Shown here piece after piece: positions 25,324-34,812 of a stretch of 57,213 nt of DNA. The notes beneath the pieces were generated by a model. That model had not been told where the DNA came from. It ran no database searches and saw only the letters and a program-made list of their open reading frames with translations. This DNA comes from an uncultured Novosphingobium sp. (GTDB lineage Bacteria > Pseudomonadota > Alphaproteobacteria > Sphingomonadales > Sphingomonadaceae). Where the stretch lies: positions 1-57,213 of the forward strand of contig CALKVF010000092.1 in assembly GCA_937996535.1 (NCBI GenBank). The letters are read 5' to 3'. The translations under genes were made by a program, and so were the position numbers. Position 1 is the first letter of the stretch. The number at the start of each line of letters is the position of its first letter.

Positions 25324-25847
25324 CGCTGGATCGGGGCCGGGCGGCCGGCCTGTGCCGGAACGGTGGCAGGGGCCAGTTCGTCGCCCTGGGTCACGCTTTC
25401 GATGCGCTTGAACAGGTAGCGATACATCTGCGGGTCCGAGACGATCATCTCGGTTTCCGAATTGCTGATCACCCCGTCACGGCGGATGATCTGGACGATC
25501 TTGACGTCAACCTCGCTGCCATCGCCGCCCGAGGGCAGGACCAGCGCATAGAACTTAAGCCCCTTCTGATCGGTCGCGTTGCGATCCCCGGTGCGCCCGC
25601 GCGCGCCGCTGATCTGCCCGGTCGCGCGGTCGGCCACGTCGAGCTTGTAGCCGCTTTCGCGGAACACCCGCACAGTGCGATCGAACGCATCCTCAACCGG
25701 GAAGGCAAAGGAATTGCGCTGGTAATTGGAATCGAGGCTGAACAGCAGCCGATCGGGCTGGATCGTCGCGCCGCCCGTGGCGCAACCCGTCAACGCAAGG
25801 GCAAGCATGCTGGCGCAAATCACGGTGGGGGCAAACCTGATGGTCAT
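25320..25847 (-). CDS. Outer-membrane lipoprotein of unknown function
   Basis: Start at ATG 25847 behind AGAGGA. The signal peptide ends in a lipobox, LALTGC-ATGG, and the residue after cysteine is not aspartate, so outer-membrane sorting is likely. The 175-residue protein has a mature domain with regular beta/alpha pattern (FPVEDAFDRTVRVFRESGYKLDVADRATGQISG), resembling small periplasmic lipoproteins that mediate complex assembly, though no named family was recognised with certainty. It converges on the MucR-like gene with overlapping stop codons. Confidence 0.7.
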   Translation of the reverse strand: MTIRFAPTVICASMLALALTGCATGGATIQPDRLLFSLDSNYQRNSFAFPVEDAFDRTVRVFRESGYKLDVADRATGQISGARGRTGDRNATDQKGLKFYALVLPSGGDGSEVDVKIVQIIRRDGVISNSETEMIVSDPQMYRYLFKRIESVTQGDELAPATVPAQAGRPAPIQR

Positions 25848-25927
25848 GAACTGGTCCTCTTCGGGGGCGCGGCGGGACACGATCCTCCGGCTCTCACGCC
25901 CTGATCCTAGTCGAAGCGGCGCGCGCT

Positions 25928-26617
25928 CTACCCCCCCGGATTGGGGAGGGGCCGGCGAAGTCCCGGCAAATTTGCGTCATCGCCATCGCGGCGCGACAGT
26001 TCGATCAGCCCGGCGGTATCCTCGACCAGGAACTTTTCGCAGATCACCGCGCGGTGCTTCTTCACGGTGTCGGCCCGGATGCCGAGCCGGGCGGCGATCT
26101 GGCGGTTCTGCCAACCGTTGACCATCAGATCGAACACCTCGCGCTCGCGCTGGCTAAGCTGCCCCAGCCCATCGCGCAGCCGCGCCAGCCCCATGAACCG
26201 CCGCGCTTCCAGCCGCGAACGCCACATCGCGCTGGCCACGGCCTCGGCCAAACGATCGCGCGAAACCGGCTTCCAGAGAAAATCAGCGGCCCCCGCCTTC
26301 ATCGCATCGACGATCGCCTGCCGCTCGCTGTCAGCGCTGAGATAGAGGATCGTCGCCAGCGAGCCGACTTCCGCCAGCCGCCGCTGAACTTCGAGCCCAC
26401 TCATCCCGGGCAGGTGCATGTCGAGTACGATCACCGCCGGATATTCGATCGCCAGACTATCAAGAAACGCCGCGGCATCGCCGAACGTGCGCACGTCATA
26501 GCCCAGCAGCCGGAGTAGCGCCCCGACATGGGTGCGCACCTCGCGGTCCTCGTCGATCAGATAGACATGCCCCTGGCTGCCCTGATCACGCTGCTGCCCC
26601 TGCATTGCCTGTGTCAC
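25928..26617 (-). CDS. FixJ/NarL-type response regulator (receiver plus LuxR HTH)
   Basis: The 229-residue protein has a receiver domain (about 15-130) with acidic residues D22-E23-D24, phosphoacceptor D66 in VIVLDMHLPGMSG, a serine in LSADS and K in WKPVS. A LuxR-type HTH follows (about 155-205; LSQREREVFDLMVNGWQNRQIAARLG, then TVKKHR). FixJ-like regulators pair with PAS or membrane kinases; no partner kinase is adjacent. It is divergent from tamA across a region full of CCCC-N4-GGGG palindromes, which are candidate binding sites for this protein. The end of the gene itself carries another such repeat (25934-25946). Confidence 0.9.
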   Translation of the reverse strand: MTQAMQGQQRDQGSQGHVYLIDEDREVRTHVGALLRLLGYDVRTFGDAAAFLDSLAIEYPAVIVLDMHLPGMSGLEVQRRLAEVGSLATILYLSADSERQAIVDAMKAGAADFLWKPVSRDRLAEAVASAMWRSRLEARRFMGLARLRDGLGQLSQREREVFDLMVNGWQNRQIAARLGIRADTVKKHRAVICEKFLVEDTAGLIELSRRDGDDANLPGLRRPLPNPGG

Positions 26618-26679
26618 CAGCGAACCGACCCGTGGTAAGTGTTTATACTTTGTTCCTGCGGCCCAATCGATTTAATGCC

Positions 26680-26722
26680 CCCCAATTGGGGCGCATAGCC
26701 CCCAAAAGGGGGGTTTTCCCCC
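26680..26722. promoter_or_regulatory. Cluster of phased CCCC-N4-GGGG palindromes before tamA and the regulator
   Basis: Three symmetric elements follow one another: CCCCAATTGGGG (26680-26691), CCCCCAAAAGGGGG (26699-26712) and GGGGGTTTTCCCCC (26709-26722). Their centres are about 20 and 10 bases apart, that is, on one face of the helix. They sit in the 229-base divergent region between the FixJ-like gene and tamA, the natural place for an operator array. The remaining intergenic sequence shows no clear -35/-10 pair. Confidence 0.5.
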
Positions 26723-26846
26723 GATCCGGCAGAACCCGGGCATATCGGGGCCAGTCGAGCCCAAGGGGGATGGCACCGCTCCGCAATCGGACTAGTGTAG
26801 CGCCCTCACCGGCCCACCCGGCCGCCCGCAGGCACAAGGACAGCGA

Positions 26847-29051
26847 TTGGACCGCTTGGTCACAGCACGGACAGCGATGGCGCGCGCAGCGGCGGCACTG
26901 AGCGCCGGTGCGGCGCTGCTTGGCGTGTCGGCGCAGGCCCAGACCCCCAGTCCGCCCGCCACCAGCCAACCCGCCGCCGACCCGCTTCAGGCCGGCTCGG
27001 TTGAGGTGGCGCTGCCCGATACCAAGGGTTTGCCGGCGGTTGAACCGATCATCCCCGATGGCGAATTCAACGCGGCGATCCCTGCGCTCAGCCCTGCCGA
27101 TGATCCTGAACTGGATCGCCCGCTCGAACCGATCGACACCTTCTGGCAGCACCGCGCGGCGGCTCCCGAAGCGTCAGCAGCACCCGCGCCCACGCAAAGC
27201 GCCGCCAGCGATCCTGAACTGACCGCACCGCTGCCGACGCTGGACGCCGCCGTGCTTCAGCCCACCACCTTTGCCCAGGGCGAGGCAGATCAGAGCGCGG
27301 CAGAGGTGGGCTATCACTACCGCATCGACGGGATCGAGAGCGCCGACGCGCTGGCCGAAATCGACCTTGCCGGCGAATTTCGCCGCCTGTCCGACCTGCA
27401 CCGCGGCAAAAGCCGCGCGGCAAACCTCGCGCAACTGCGCAGCCGGCTCAACGAAGATGCGCTGCTCGCACGCAAGCTGCTGGCCGCCGAAGGCTGGTTC
27501 GATGCCCGGGTCACCACCCGGATCGAACGCGCCGCCACCCCCGATGGCCAGCCGCTGACTGCCGTGGTGGACGTTGCGCCGGGCAAGCGGTTTGCTTTCT
27601 CGCGCATTACCGTCACCGCCGATCCGACCGAGCCGGCTGACCTGATCCACGCCAACCTGCCGCTCACCACCGGACAGCCGGTGATCGCCGAACGGGTGAT
27701 TGCCGCCGAAGCTCAGGTCGCGCTCGCCCTGCCGCAAAACGGCTATCCCTTTGCCGAGGTCGGCCAGCGTGATGTGCTGCTCGATCCCGACACCGCCGAG
27801 GCGGCCTATACCTTGCCGGTCACTGTCGGCCCGCGCGGGCGCTATGGGCGGATCGTCACCGAGGGCAAGGCGCTGTTCGGCGCCGATCACGTCGCGCTGC
27901 TCGCGCGGTTCCAGGCTGGCGAAATCTATGACAGCCGCTCGGTCGATGACCTGCGTCAGGCGCTGGTCGCCACCGGGCTGTTCAGCGCCGTGGCGATCGA
28001 GCCGCGCCGCTCCGGCGAACAACACGCCGACGGCACCGAGGATGTGACCATCGCCGTCCATCAGGAAGCTGGGCCGCCCCGGGTGCTCGCGGCAACCGCG
28101 GGCTATGGCTCGGGCGAAGGTCTCCACGGCGTGGTCAGCTGGACCCACCGCAACATGTTCCCGCCCGAAGGCGCGCTGATCGTCTCGGGGCTGGTCGGCA
28201 CGCTCGAACAGGGCGCCGGGGTGACGTTTCGTCGCTCCAACGCGGGCGAGCGCGATCGCAGTTTCGAACTCGCCGCCGACCTGCACCATTCCACCTACGA
28301 TGCGTTCTCGGCCTATACCGGGCGGCTGGCCGCCACGATCAGCTATGGCTCGACCCCGCTGTGGCAGAAGCGGCTGGGCTATGCCTATGGGGTGCAGGTG
28401 CTGGGCACCAACGAAAGCGTGTTCGTGCCTGACCTCGGCGCACGGCGGCGGCGCACCTATGCGATCGGCGGCCTCAGCGGCGAACTCAAGCTCGACACCA
28501 CCGACAGCCTGCTCGATCCGCAGCGCGGCTTTCGCCTTGGCCTGCTGGCCGAACCCGAAGGCTCGCTGCATGGCGATTTTTCGCCCTATCTGCGGCTCCG
28601 ACTCGATGGCTCGGCCTATCGCCAGCTGGCGCCGGGACTGGTGCTGGCCGGGCGGGTCCGGGTCGGCTCGATCCAGGGGGTCGCGCTCGATGACCTTGCT
28701 CCCTCACGGCGGTTCTATGCCGGCGGCGGCGGATCGGTGCGCGGGTTCGGCTACCAGCACCTCGGCCCGCATGACATCAACGCCGATCCGACCGGCGGGC
28801 GTTCGATCAACGAAGGCGCGGTCGAACTGCGCTACCGCTTTGGCGACTATGGCATCGCCGCCTTCCTCGATGGCGGACAGGTCTATCGCTCGACCACGCC
28901 CGATTTCTCGGGCCTGCGGTTCGGCGCGGGGATCGGTGGCCGGATCTACACCGCCTTCGGCCCGGTCCGCTTCGATCTCGCCACCCCGATCAAGCGCCAT
29001 GCCGGTGACGGGCTGATCAACGTCTATGTCTCGATCGGGCAAGCCTTCTGA
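26847..29051 (+). CDS. tamA: TamA, outer-membrane translocation/assembly barrel
   Basis: Start at TTG 26847 behind AAGGA. The 734-residue protein has a signal peptide (to VSAQA), an alanine/proline-rich low-complexity stretch (about 35-140), POTRA-like domains (about 150-400; GYHYRIDGIESADAL, FSRITVTADPTEPADLI, GRIVTEGKALFGADHV), and an Omp85 barrel (about 400-734) with the VRGF motif of the lid loop (GGGSVRGFGYQ) and the final strand VYVSIGQAF. With TamB it inserts autotransporters and other beta-rich proteins and moves lipids to the outer membrane. The tamB ATG overlaps its stop by one base. The extra low-complexity N-terminus is longer than in enterobacterial TamA. Confidence 0.93.
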   Translation: MDRLVTARTAMARAAAALSAGAALLGVSAQAQTPSPPATSQPAADPLQAGSVEVALPDTKGLPAVEPIIPDGEFNAAIPALSPADDPELDRPLEPIDTFWQHRAAAPEASAAPAPTQSAASDPELTAPLPTLDAAVLQPTTFAQGEADQSAAEVGYHYRIDGIESADALAEIDLAGEFRRLSDLHRGKSRAANLAQLRSRLNEDALLARKLLAAEGWFDARVTTRIERAATPDGQPLTAVVDVAPGKRFAFSRITVTADPTEPADLIHANLPLTTGQPVIAERVIAAEAQVALALPQNGYPFAEVGQRDVLLDPDTAEAAYTLPVTVGPRGRYGRIVTEGKALFGADHVALLARFQAGEIYDSRSVDDLRQALVATGLFSAVAIEPRRSGEQHADGTEDVTIAVHQEAGPPRVLAATAGYGSGEGLHGVVSWTHRNMFPPEGALIVSGLVGTLEQGAGVTFRRSNAGERDRSFELAADLHHSTYDAFSAYTGRLAATISYGSTPLWQKRLGYAYGVQVLGTNESVFVPDLGARRRRTYAIGGLSGELKLDTTDSLLDPQRGFRLGLLAEPEGSLHGDFSPYLRLRLDGSAYRQLAPGLVLAGRVRVGSIQGVALDDLAPSRRFYAGGGGSVRGFGYQHLGPHDINADPTGGRSINEGAVELRYRFGDYGIAAFLDGGQVYRSTTPDFSGLRFGAGIGGRIYTAFGPVRFDLATPIKRHAGDGLINVYVSIGQAF

Positions 29052-32000
29052 TGAGCGAGGAAGGCGCTACCGAAACCCCGGCCCCGCGCTGGCGGCGCAT
29101 CACGGCGTTCGCCTTGGCCGGGCTCGCCGGCCTGGCGCTGCTTGCGCTCGATACCGCGCCGGGCCGCGGCTGGGCCGCACGGCAGCTGGCGCAAACCACC
29201 TTCGCCAATGGGCTGCGGATCGAAATCGCCCAGATCGATGGCTCGCTCTACGGCAGTGCCAAGGTCCGGGGGCTGCGCCTGTTCGACCCCAAGGGCGAAT
29301 TCCTGCGCGCCGATCAGGCCGAGCTGGACTGGCGGCCCTTCGCCTGGCTTTCGGGCCATGTCGACATCCGCCGATTGAACGCCCCGCTGGTCGTGCTCGA
29401 ACGCGCGCCGCAGCTGCGCGATACCAATCCCGGCGGGCCGCTGCTCCCTGATATCGACATTACGATCGCCGATCTGCACATCGCCCGGCTGGTCGCGCTC
29501 CCCGCGGTCAGCGGCACCCGGCGCGAACTGCGTGTGGCCGGCCAGGCCCGGATCGCCGATCGCCGCGCGCAGGTTACGCTGCAAGCCGCAACGCTCGCCG
29601 CGCCCGGCGGCCAGGCAGGGGACCGCATCGATCTCAAACTCGACGCCGTGCCCGAGGCCAACCGGCTCGCGCTGACCCTTGCGCTCGATGCCCCGACGGG
29701 CGGGGTGATCGCGGCGCTCGGCGGACTGCGTGAAGGCCTCGCGCTGCGCCTTGCTGGCGCCGGCGATTGGCGCGCGTGGAACGGCACGCTCAGCGCGCGG
29801 CTGGGCGGCAAGCCGCTGGCCGCCTTGCAGCTGACTGCGCGCGATGGCCTACTCGCCGCCAAGGGCCCGGCTGAGCTTGGCCGGCTGCTGAACGGGGTGC
29901 CGGCCCGATTGCTCGGCCCCTCGACCCGGCTCGCACTGTCGGCCCGGGTCGATCGCCGCCGCGCCGCGATCGACGGTTCGCTGCGCTCCGATGCGCTGGC
30001 GCTCTCGGCATCGGGCATGGCCGATTTCGGGCGCGACCGATTTGACGGGCTGCGGATCGAGGCCATGCTGCTGCAACCCGGCGCGCTTGCCCCGGGGCTC
30101 AGCGCGCGGGGCCTGCGCGCCGAGGCTGTGCTGAGCGGCGCGATGGCGCGCCCGGCGATCCGCTACCAGCTGGCCGCCGCCGCGCTCGCGCTGAATGACA
30201 TTACGCTGGAAGGGCTCTCGGCCAGCGGCGAGGCTAGGGTCGAGGACCATCAAACCGTGGTCCCGCTCAAGGCCGCGATTGCCCGGATCAGCGGGATCGA
30301 CGCGGCAGCGGGCGGCACGCTGACGGCAGTGGGGATCAGCGGCGACCTGCACATTTCGGGATCGCGCATCCTGTCAGACAACCTCGCGCTGCGGTCTGAC
30401 CGGATCGATGCCACGCTGATCGCGGCGGGCGACATGGCGCGCGGGGCCTATAGCGGCGCGCTTGATGGGCGGATTGCATCCTACAAGATCGACAGCGTCG
30501 GGACCTTCGCGCTCGGCACCACGGCGCGGCTCACGCAAGAAGCGCGCGGCCTGACCCTCGCCGGCACGATCCGCGCCCGCTCGACCGAGATTGCCAGCCC
30601 GGGGCTGCGCGATCTGCTGGGCGGCAGCGTCACCGGCTCGGGCGATCTGGCTTACGGCCCGGACGGGGTGATCCGCTTTTCCCGCCTGCGCGCCTCGGCC
30701 CCGCTGCTGCAAGTGCTCGACGGCCACGGCAGCTATGTGCCGGGCGGTGCGCTCGCACTCAGCGCCAGTGGGCATTCAGCCCGTTACGGCCCGCTGGGAC
30801 TGGAACTGACCGGCACCGCCGCCGCGCCGCGCGCCGTAGTCACCGCCGCGCGACCGGGGCTGGGCCTTGGCCTTGCCCAACTGCGCGCCGAAGTGATCTC
30901 GGCCGAGGGCGGCTATCACCTCGCCGCCACCGGGCAGACCGATTACGGCCCGCTCACCGCCGATGTCACCGTGATGCAGGGCACCGGCCCGCTGGCCCTC
31001 AACGTCAATCGCGGCGATTTGGCCGGGATCGGCTTTACCGGGCGGCTGGTGCGCAGCCCGGCGGGCCCCTTCGCGGGCGAGCTTGCGGCCAACGGAGAGG
31101 GGCTGGGCGGGATCATCCGGCTTGAACCGCTGGGGCGCGAGCAACAGCTGCTGATCAAGGCGCGCGCCAATGCGATGGTCCTGCCCGGCCCGGCCCGGCT
31201 GGCAATCGGCAGCGCGATCGTCGAAGCGCGCGCGGTGCTGGCCGATCATCCCACGGTCGTCGCTGACGTTCAGCTCGCCGACGCGAAGCTCAGGGGGATC
31301 GATTTTGCCGTCGCCCGCGCGCTGGTCGATTACCGTGATGGGCGCGGACAAGCCAAGGTGCTGGCCGAAGGGATCAGCGGCGCGCCATTCCGGATCGCCG
31401 CCAACGCAGCCTTCGCGCCTGATCTGTGGCGTGTGGCCGTCGACGGGCGGGTGCGCGGGGTTGCGGTGCGCACGGCCAGCCCGGCGCGAATCGTGCCCTC
31501 GGCCAAGGGCTATGAGCTGCTGCCCACCCAGGTGGACCTTGGCGGGGGCAGCCTGCGCCTTGCCGGGCACTATGGCGCCGATCTCAGGCTCGAAACCCGG
31601 CTCGAAAGTTTCGACCTTGCGCTGCTCAACACCTTCACCCCAGGCTATGGCCTCGGCGGCCACGCCACCGGCAGCATCGATTTCACCCAGGACGGCGCCG
31701 ATGCCTTCCCCCGCGCCGAAGCTCGGCTGGCGATCGACGGCTTCACCCGCACCACCGCGATCTCGGTCAGCCAGCCGGTCGACGTTAACGCCACCGCCAC
31801 CCTGGCCGCCGATGCCGCCGCGCTGCGCGCTGTGCTACGCCGGCGTGGCACAGTGATCGGGCGGCTCCAGGCCGATCTCCACCCGCTCGGCGCCGGGGCC
31901 GGCGATTGGCAAGCCCGGCTGCGCGCGGGCACGCTGGGCGGCGGGGTGCGCTACAATGGTCCGGCCGATACGCTGTGGTCGTTCGCGGGCCAGTCGAACC

Positions 32001-33238
32001 AGTCGCTGACCGGTTCGCTGGCGCTGGGCGCGGACTTTTCCGGGCGGCTGCAACAGCCCCAGCTCAGCGGGATCGTGCGCGGCGACAGCCTGACCTATGA
32101 AAACCAGAGCTATGGCACGCGGCTCACTGGGGCGAGCCTCTCCGGGCACTTCTCGGGCGACCAGCTGCAGATCGAACAGTTCACCGCCAGCGCCGGATCG
32201 GGCAAGATCACGGGCCGCGGCTATATCGGCCTCGCCTCGGAAAGCGGCTATCCGATGGACCTCGCGCTTGATCTCGACAATGCGCGGCTGGCGCGCAGCA
32301 ATGCGCTGTCCTCGGCTGCGACCGGAGCGGTGCGACTGACCAAGGCGGCGGGGCAGCCCGCCCTGCTTTCGGGCACGCTCAGCCTGCCCGAAACGCGCTA
32401 CGAACTGGTCCGGCAGGGCGCGGCGCAAGTGCCCGAACTCACCGGGGTGCGTATGGCCCCATCGCGCGGCCGCACCCGGATCGCGGGTGATGAGCCCCCC
32501 GCCCCGCGCGGCAGCATCTTCGATGACCTGCGGCTCGATGTCGCGCTGAAAGCCGGCAACCAGCTGTTCGTGACCGGCATGGGGCTCGATAGCGAATGGA
32601 GCGCGCAACTGCGCGTATCCGGCACCGGCAGCCACCCGCGCCTCAGCGGCGATGTCAATTTGGTGCGCGGCAATCTCAGCTTCGCCGGGCGCCAGTTCGA
32701 GCTGCAGGAAGGCCGGCTGCTGTTCACCGGCGGCGAAGTGGCAGACCCGCAGATCGCGCTCAGCGCCAGCGAGGACATCGAGGACATCTCGGTCAGCGTC
32801 AATGTCTCGGGCCGGTCGCTCAATCCGCAGATCAGCTTCACCTCCAGCCCGGCCCTGCCGGCGGACGAAATCCTCTCGCGCATCCTGTTCGGCAATTCGG
32901 TCGGCCAGCTTTCGCCGCTGCAGGGGCTGCAACTGGCCGCCTCGCTCAATTCGCTGCGCGCCAGCGGCGGCGGGCTCAATCCGCTGGGCAAGCTGCGCGC
33001 GGCGACCGGGGTTTCGCGGCTGCGGATCCTGGCGCCCGATGAAAAGACCAACCGCGGCACCGCACTGGCCGCCGGGCGCTACATCACCAACAACATCTAT
33101 CTTGAACTGATCACCGACGCGCGGGGCTTTACCGCGACCCAGATCGAAGTCAGCCTGAGCCGCACCCTCTCGATCCTGAGCCAGGCGGGCGGCGCGGGGC
33201 AGAGCAATTTCGACCTGCGCTACAAGAAGCGGTACTGA
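29051..33238 (+). CDS. tamB: TamB, inner-membrane translocation/assembly protein
   Basis: At 1,395 residues, it has an N-terminal signal anchor (about 17-40, ITAFALAGLAGLALLAL), then a very long beta-helical taco-like groove built from repeated short strands, and the conserved C-terminal DUF490 domain (about 1050-1395; GDVNLVRGNLSFAGRQFELQ, ISFTSSPALPADEILSRILFG). It spans the periplasm as the partner of TamA and belongs to the AsmA-like group that carries phospholipids or assists outer-membrane protein insertion. The TGATG overlap shows translational coupling. The nearby giant autotransporter-like adhesin is an attractive client, though this is only proximity. Confidence 0.93.
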   Translation: MSEEGATETPAPRWRRITAFALAGLAGLALLALDTAPGRGWAARQLAQTTFANGLRIEIAQIDGSLYGSAKVRGLRLFDPKGEFLRADQAELDWRPFAWLSGHVDIRRLNAPLVVLERAPQLRDTNPGGPLLPDIDITIADLHIARLVALPAVSGTRRELRVAGQARIADRRAQVTLQAATLAAPGGQAGDRIDLKLDAVPEANRLALTLALDAPTGGVIAALGGLREGLALRLAGAGDWRAWNGTLSARLGGKPLAALQLTARDGLLAAKGPAELGRLLNGVPARLLGPSTRLALSARVDRRRAAIDGSLRSDALALSASGMADFGRDRFDGLRIEAMLLQPGALAPGLSARGLRAEAVLSGAMARPAIRYQLAAAALALNDITLEGLSASGEARVEDHQTVVPLKAAIARISGIDAAAGGTLTAVGISGDLHISGSRILSDNLALRSDRIDATLIAAGDMARGAYSGALDGRIASYKIDSVGTFALGTTARLTQEARGLTLAGTIRARSTEIASPGLRDLLGGSVTGSGDLAYGPDGVIRFSRLRASAPLLQVLDGHGSYVPGGALALSASGHSARYGPLGLELTGTAAAPRAVVTAARPGLGLGLAQLRAEVISAEGGYHLAATGQTDYGPLTADVTVMQGTGPLALNVNRGDLAGIGFTGRLVRSPAGPFAGELAANGEGLGGIIRLEPLGREQQLLIKARANAMVLPGPARLAIGSAIVEARAVLADHPTVVADVQLADAKLRGIDFAVARALVDYRDGRGQAKVLAEGISGAPFRIAANAAFAPDLWRVAVDGRVRGVAVRTASPARIVPSAKGYELLPTQVDLGGGSLRLAGHYGADLRLETRLESFDLALLNTFTPGYGLGGHATGSIDFTQDGADAFPRAEARLAIDGFTRTTAISVSQPVDVNATATLAADAAALRAVLRRRGTVIGRLQADLHPLGAGAGDWQARLRAGTLGGGVRYNGPADTLWSFAGQSNQSLTGSLALGADFSGRLQQPQLSGIVRGDSLTYENQSYGTRLTGASLSGHFSGDQLQIEQFTASAGSGKITGRGYIGLASESGYPMDLALDLDNARLARSNALSSAATGAVRLTKAAGQPALLSGTLSLPETRYELVRQGAAQVPELTGVRMAPSRGRTRIAGDEPPAPRGSIFDDLRLDVALKAGNQLFVTGMGLDSEWSAQLRVSGTGSHPRLSGDVNLVRGNLSFAGRQFELQEGRLLFTGGEVADPQIALSASEDIEDISVSVNVSGRSLNPQISFTSSPALPADEILSRILFGNSVGQLSPLQGLQLAASLNSLRASGGGLNPLGKLRAATGVSRLRILAPDEKTNRGTALAAGRYITNNIYLELITDARGFTATQIEVSLSRTLSILSQAGGAGQSNFDLRYKKRY

Positions 33239-33242
33239 ACCG

Positions 33243-33476
33243 ATGCGCTACCACACCCTGCCGCTGCTGATCGTGCTTGCCGCCATAAGCGCCTGCAAGC
33301 AGGAGCCCGATTTCGACCAGCGGTTCGATCAGACCCGCCAGAAAATCGACGCCCGCGCCGCCGCGATCGACCGCGAACTCGATGCCGCCGCCAGCGATGC
33401 CGCCGCGGCCCATGCCGGCGAGCCAGCAAGCGATCAGCCCAGCGAATCCGCGCCTGACACAGCCGCAAAACGCTGA
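33243..33476 (+). CDS. Small lipoprotein following tamB
   Basis: The 77-residue product has a signal peptide ending in the lipobox AISAC-KQEP. The mature part is short, highly charged and helical (DFDQRFDQTRQKIDARAAAIDRELDAAASDA), a probable coiled coil or disordered tether. It starts four bases after the tamB stop, so it belongs to the tam operon. No known family is recognised; it might be a structural helper of the Tam complex. Confidence 0.72.
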   Translation: MRYHTLPLLIVLAAISACKQEPDFDQRFDQTRQKIDARAAAIDRELDAAASDAAAAHAGEPASDQPSESAPDTAAKR

Positions 33477-33579
33477 CCTCAAGTTCACTTTAGGTATTGT
33501 TACTTAGACAAATATCAGCAGGTTGTCAGCCTTGCGGCGGTAGAGGACGCGCAGGCGATCCCTGTTTCCGTGCGACCCC

Positions 33580-34806
33580 ATGGCCCCCATTGCCCACCGC
33601 ATCCTTCGCTGTCTGCTGCGCCTTGCCGCCGGGCTGGCGCTGCTTGGCGCGGGCGGCGCGGCCCAGGCGGCAACCCAGGTTCTGTCCGACAATTTCACCG
33701 GCACTTCGGCCGCGCTGGCCTGGCAGGTCTATGGCAGCGCCTGCCTGACCGCGGGATCGGGCAGCGGAACCATCCCGGCCTGCGCCAGCGGCACCACCGG
33801 CGGGCTGACCGGCAACACCCCCGATGCCAGCGGCAATGGCGCGCTGCTGCTGACCCGCGCGGTCGGCAATGATTCAGGCGGGATCGTCTCGCTCAACAGC
33901 TTTCCCAGTTCCGCCGGCTTTTCGGTGACGTTCAAGGCGGTGGCCTATGGCGGCACCGGGGCCGACGGGATCTCGTTCTTCCTGCTCGACGCGGCGCAAG
34001 GCATCCCGGCCGGGCTCGGTGCCACCGGCGGCAGCCTGGGCTATGTCGGGATCGCCGGCGGCTTTCTCGGCATCGGGATCGACGAGTTTGGCAACTTTTC
34101 CGCCCCCGGCTGCGGCGGATCGGGCTGCACCGGCGGCACCGGCTTTGCCGCCAGCACCGTGGCGCTGCGCGGGCTGACCAGCAATTCCAGCCCCTACATC
34201 ACCAGCGCCACCCCCGGCTTTTCGCTGTGGAGCAACGTGGCCACGCGCCAGTTCGCCACCCAGCACACCTATACAATTTCGATGACCAGCGCGGGGATGA
34301 TCTCGGTGGCGATCGACGGGACCACCTTTGTCTCCAACGTCAATGCCGCCGCGCAGACCGGATCGATCCCGGCCTATCTGCGGGTCGGGATCGCATCGAG
34401 CACCGGCGGTTCGACCAACATCCACCAGATCCTCTCGTTCAGCGTGTCCTCGCTGAGTTCCTCGAACCTGGTGGTCAGCAAGACCTCGTCGGTGGTGTCC
34501 GATCCGGTCAACGGCGCGGCCAACCCCAAGGCCATTCCCGGCGCGACGATGCGTTACTGCGTGATCGTCACCAACATGCAGGGCAATCCCACCGCCAGCG
34601 CGATCACGCTGACCGATGCGCTGAGCGGCGAGCCGATCACCTATGTTGCGGGCAGCGTCAGGGTCAACGGCACGGCCAGCAACGGGGTCTGTTCGTGGAA
34701 CGGCTCGCCGGGCGGAAGCTATTCGGCCAGCACGATCACCGCGACCCTGTCCAACCTTGCGGGCGGGGCGAGTTCGACGATGTATTTCGACGCGACGGTC
34801 AATTAG
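33580..34806 (+). CDS. Exported lectin-like protein with DUF11-type C-terminal domain
   Basis: The 408-residue protein carries a signal peptide (to AAQAAT) and then a legume-lectin-like beta sandwich (about 30-285): SDNFTGTSAALAW, GADGISFFLLDAAQG, GYVGIAGGFLGIGIDEFGNF, and ATRQFATQHTYTISM. The D-G-I-S-F-F-L and GIGIDEFGN pieces are the metal and sugar-binding strands of L-type lectins. A C-terminal domain (about 300-408; VVSKTSSVVSDPVNG, PGATMRYCVIVTN) is of the DUF11 kind also present in the giant adhesin. No anchor or barrel is seen, so it is probably secreted or surface-bound by partners. A carbohydrate ligand is likely but unproven. Confidence 0.8.
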   Translation: MAPIAHRILRCLLRLAAGLALLGAGGAAQAATQVLSDNFTGTSAALAWQVYGSACLTAGSGSGTIPACASGTTGGLTGNTPDASGNGALLLTRAVGNDSGGIVSLNSFPSSAGFSVTFKAVAYGGTGADGISFFLLDAAQGIPAGLGATGGSLGYVGIAGGFLGIGIDEFGNFSAPGCGGSGCTGGTGFAASTVALRGLTSNSSPYITSATPGFSLWSNVATRQFATQHTYTISMTSAGMISVAIDGTTFVSNVNAAAQTGSIPAYLRVGIASSTGGSTNIHQILSFSVSSLSSSNLVVSKTSSVVSDPVNGAANPKAIPGATMRYCVIVTNMQGNPTASAITLTDALSGEPITYVAGSVRVNGTASNGVCSWNGSPGGSYSASTITATLSNLAGGASSTMYFDATVN

Positions 34807-34812
34807 CCCGCT

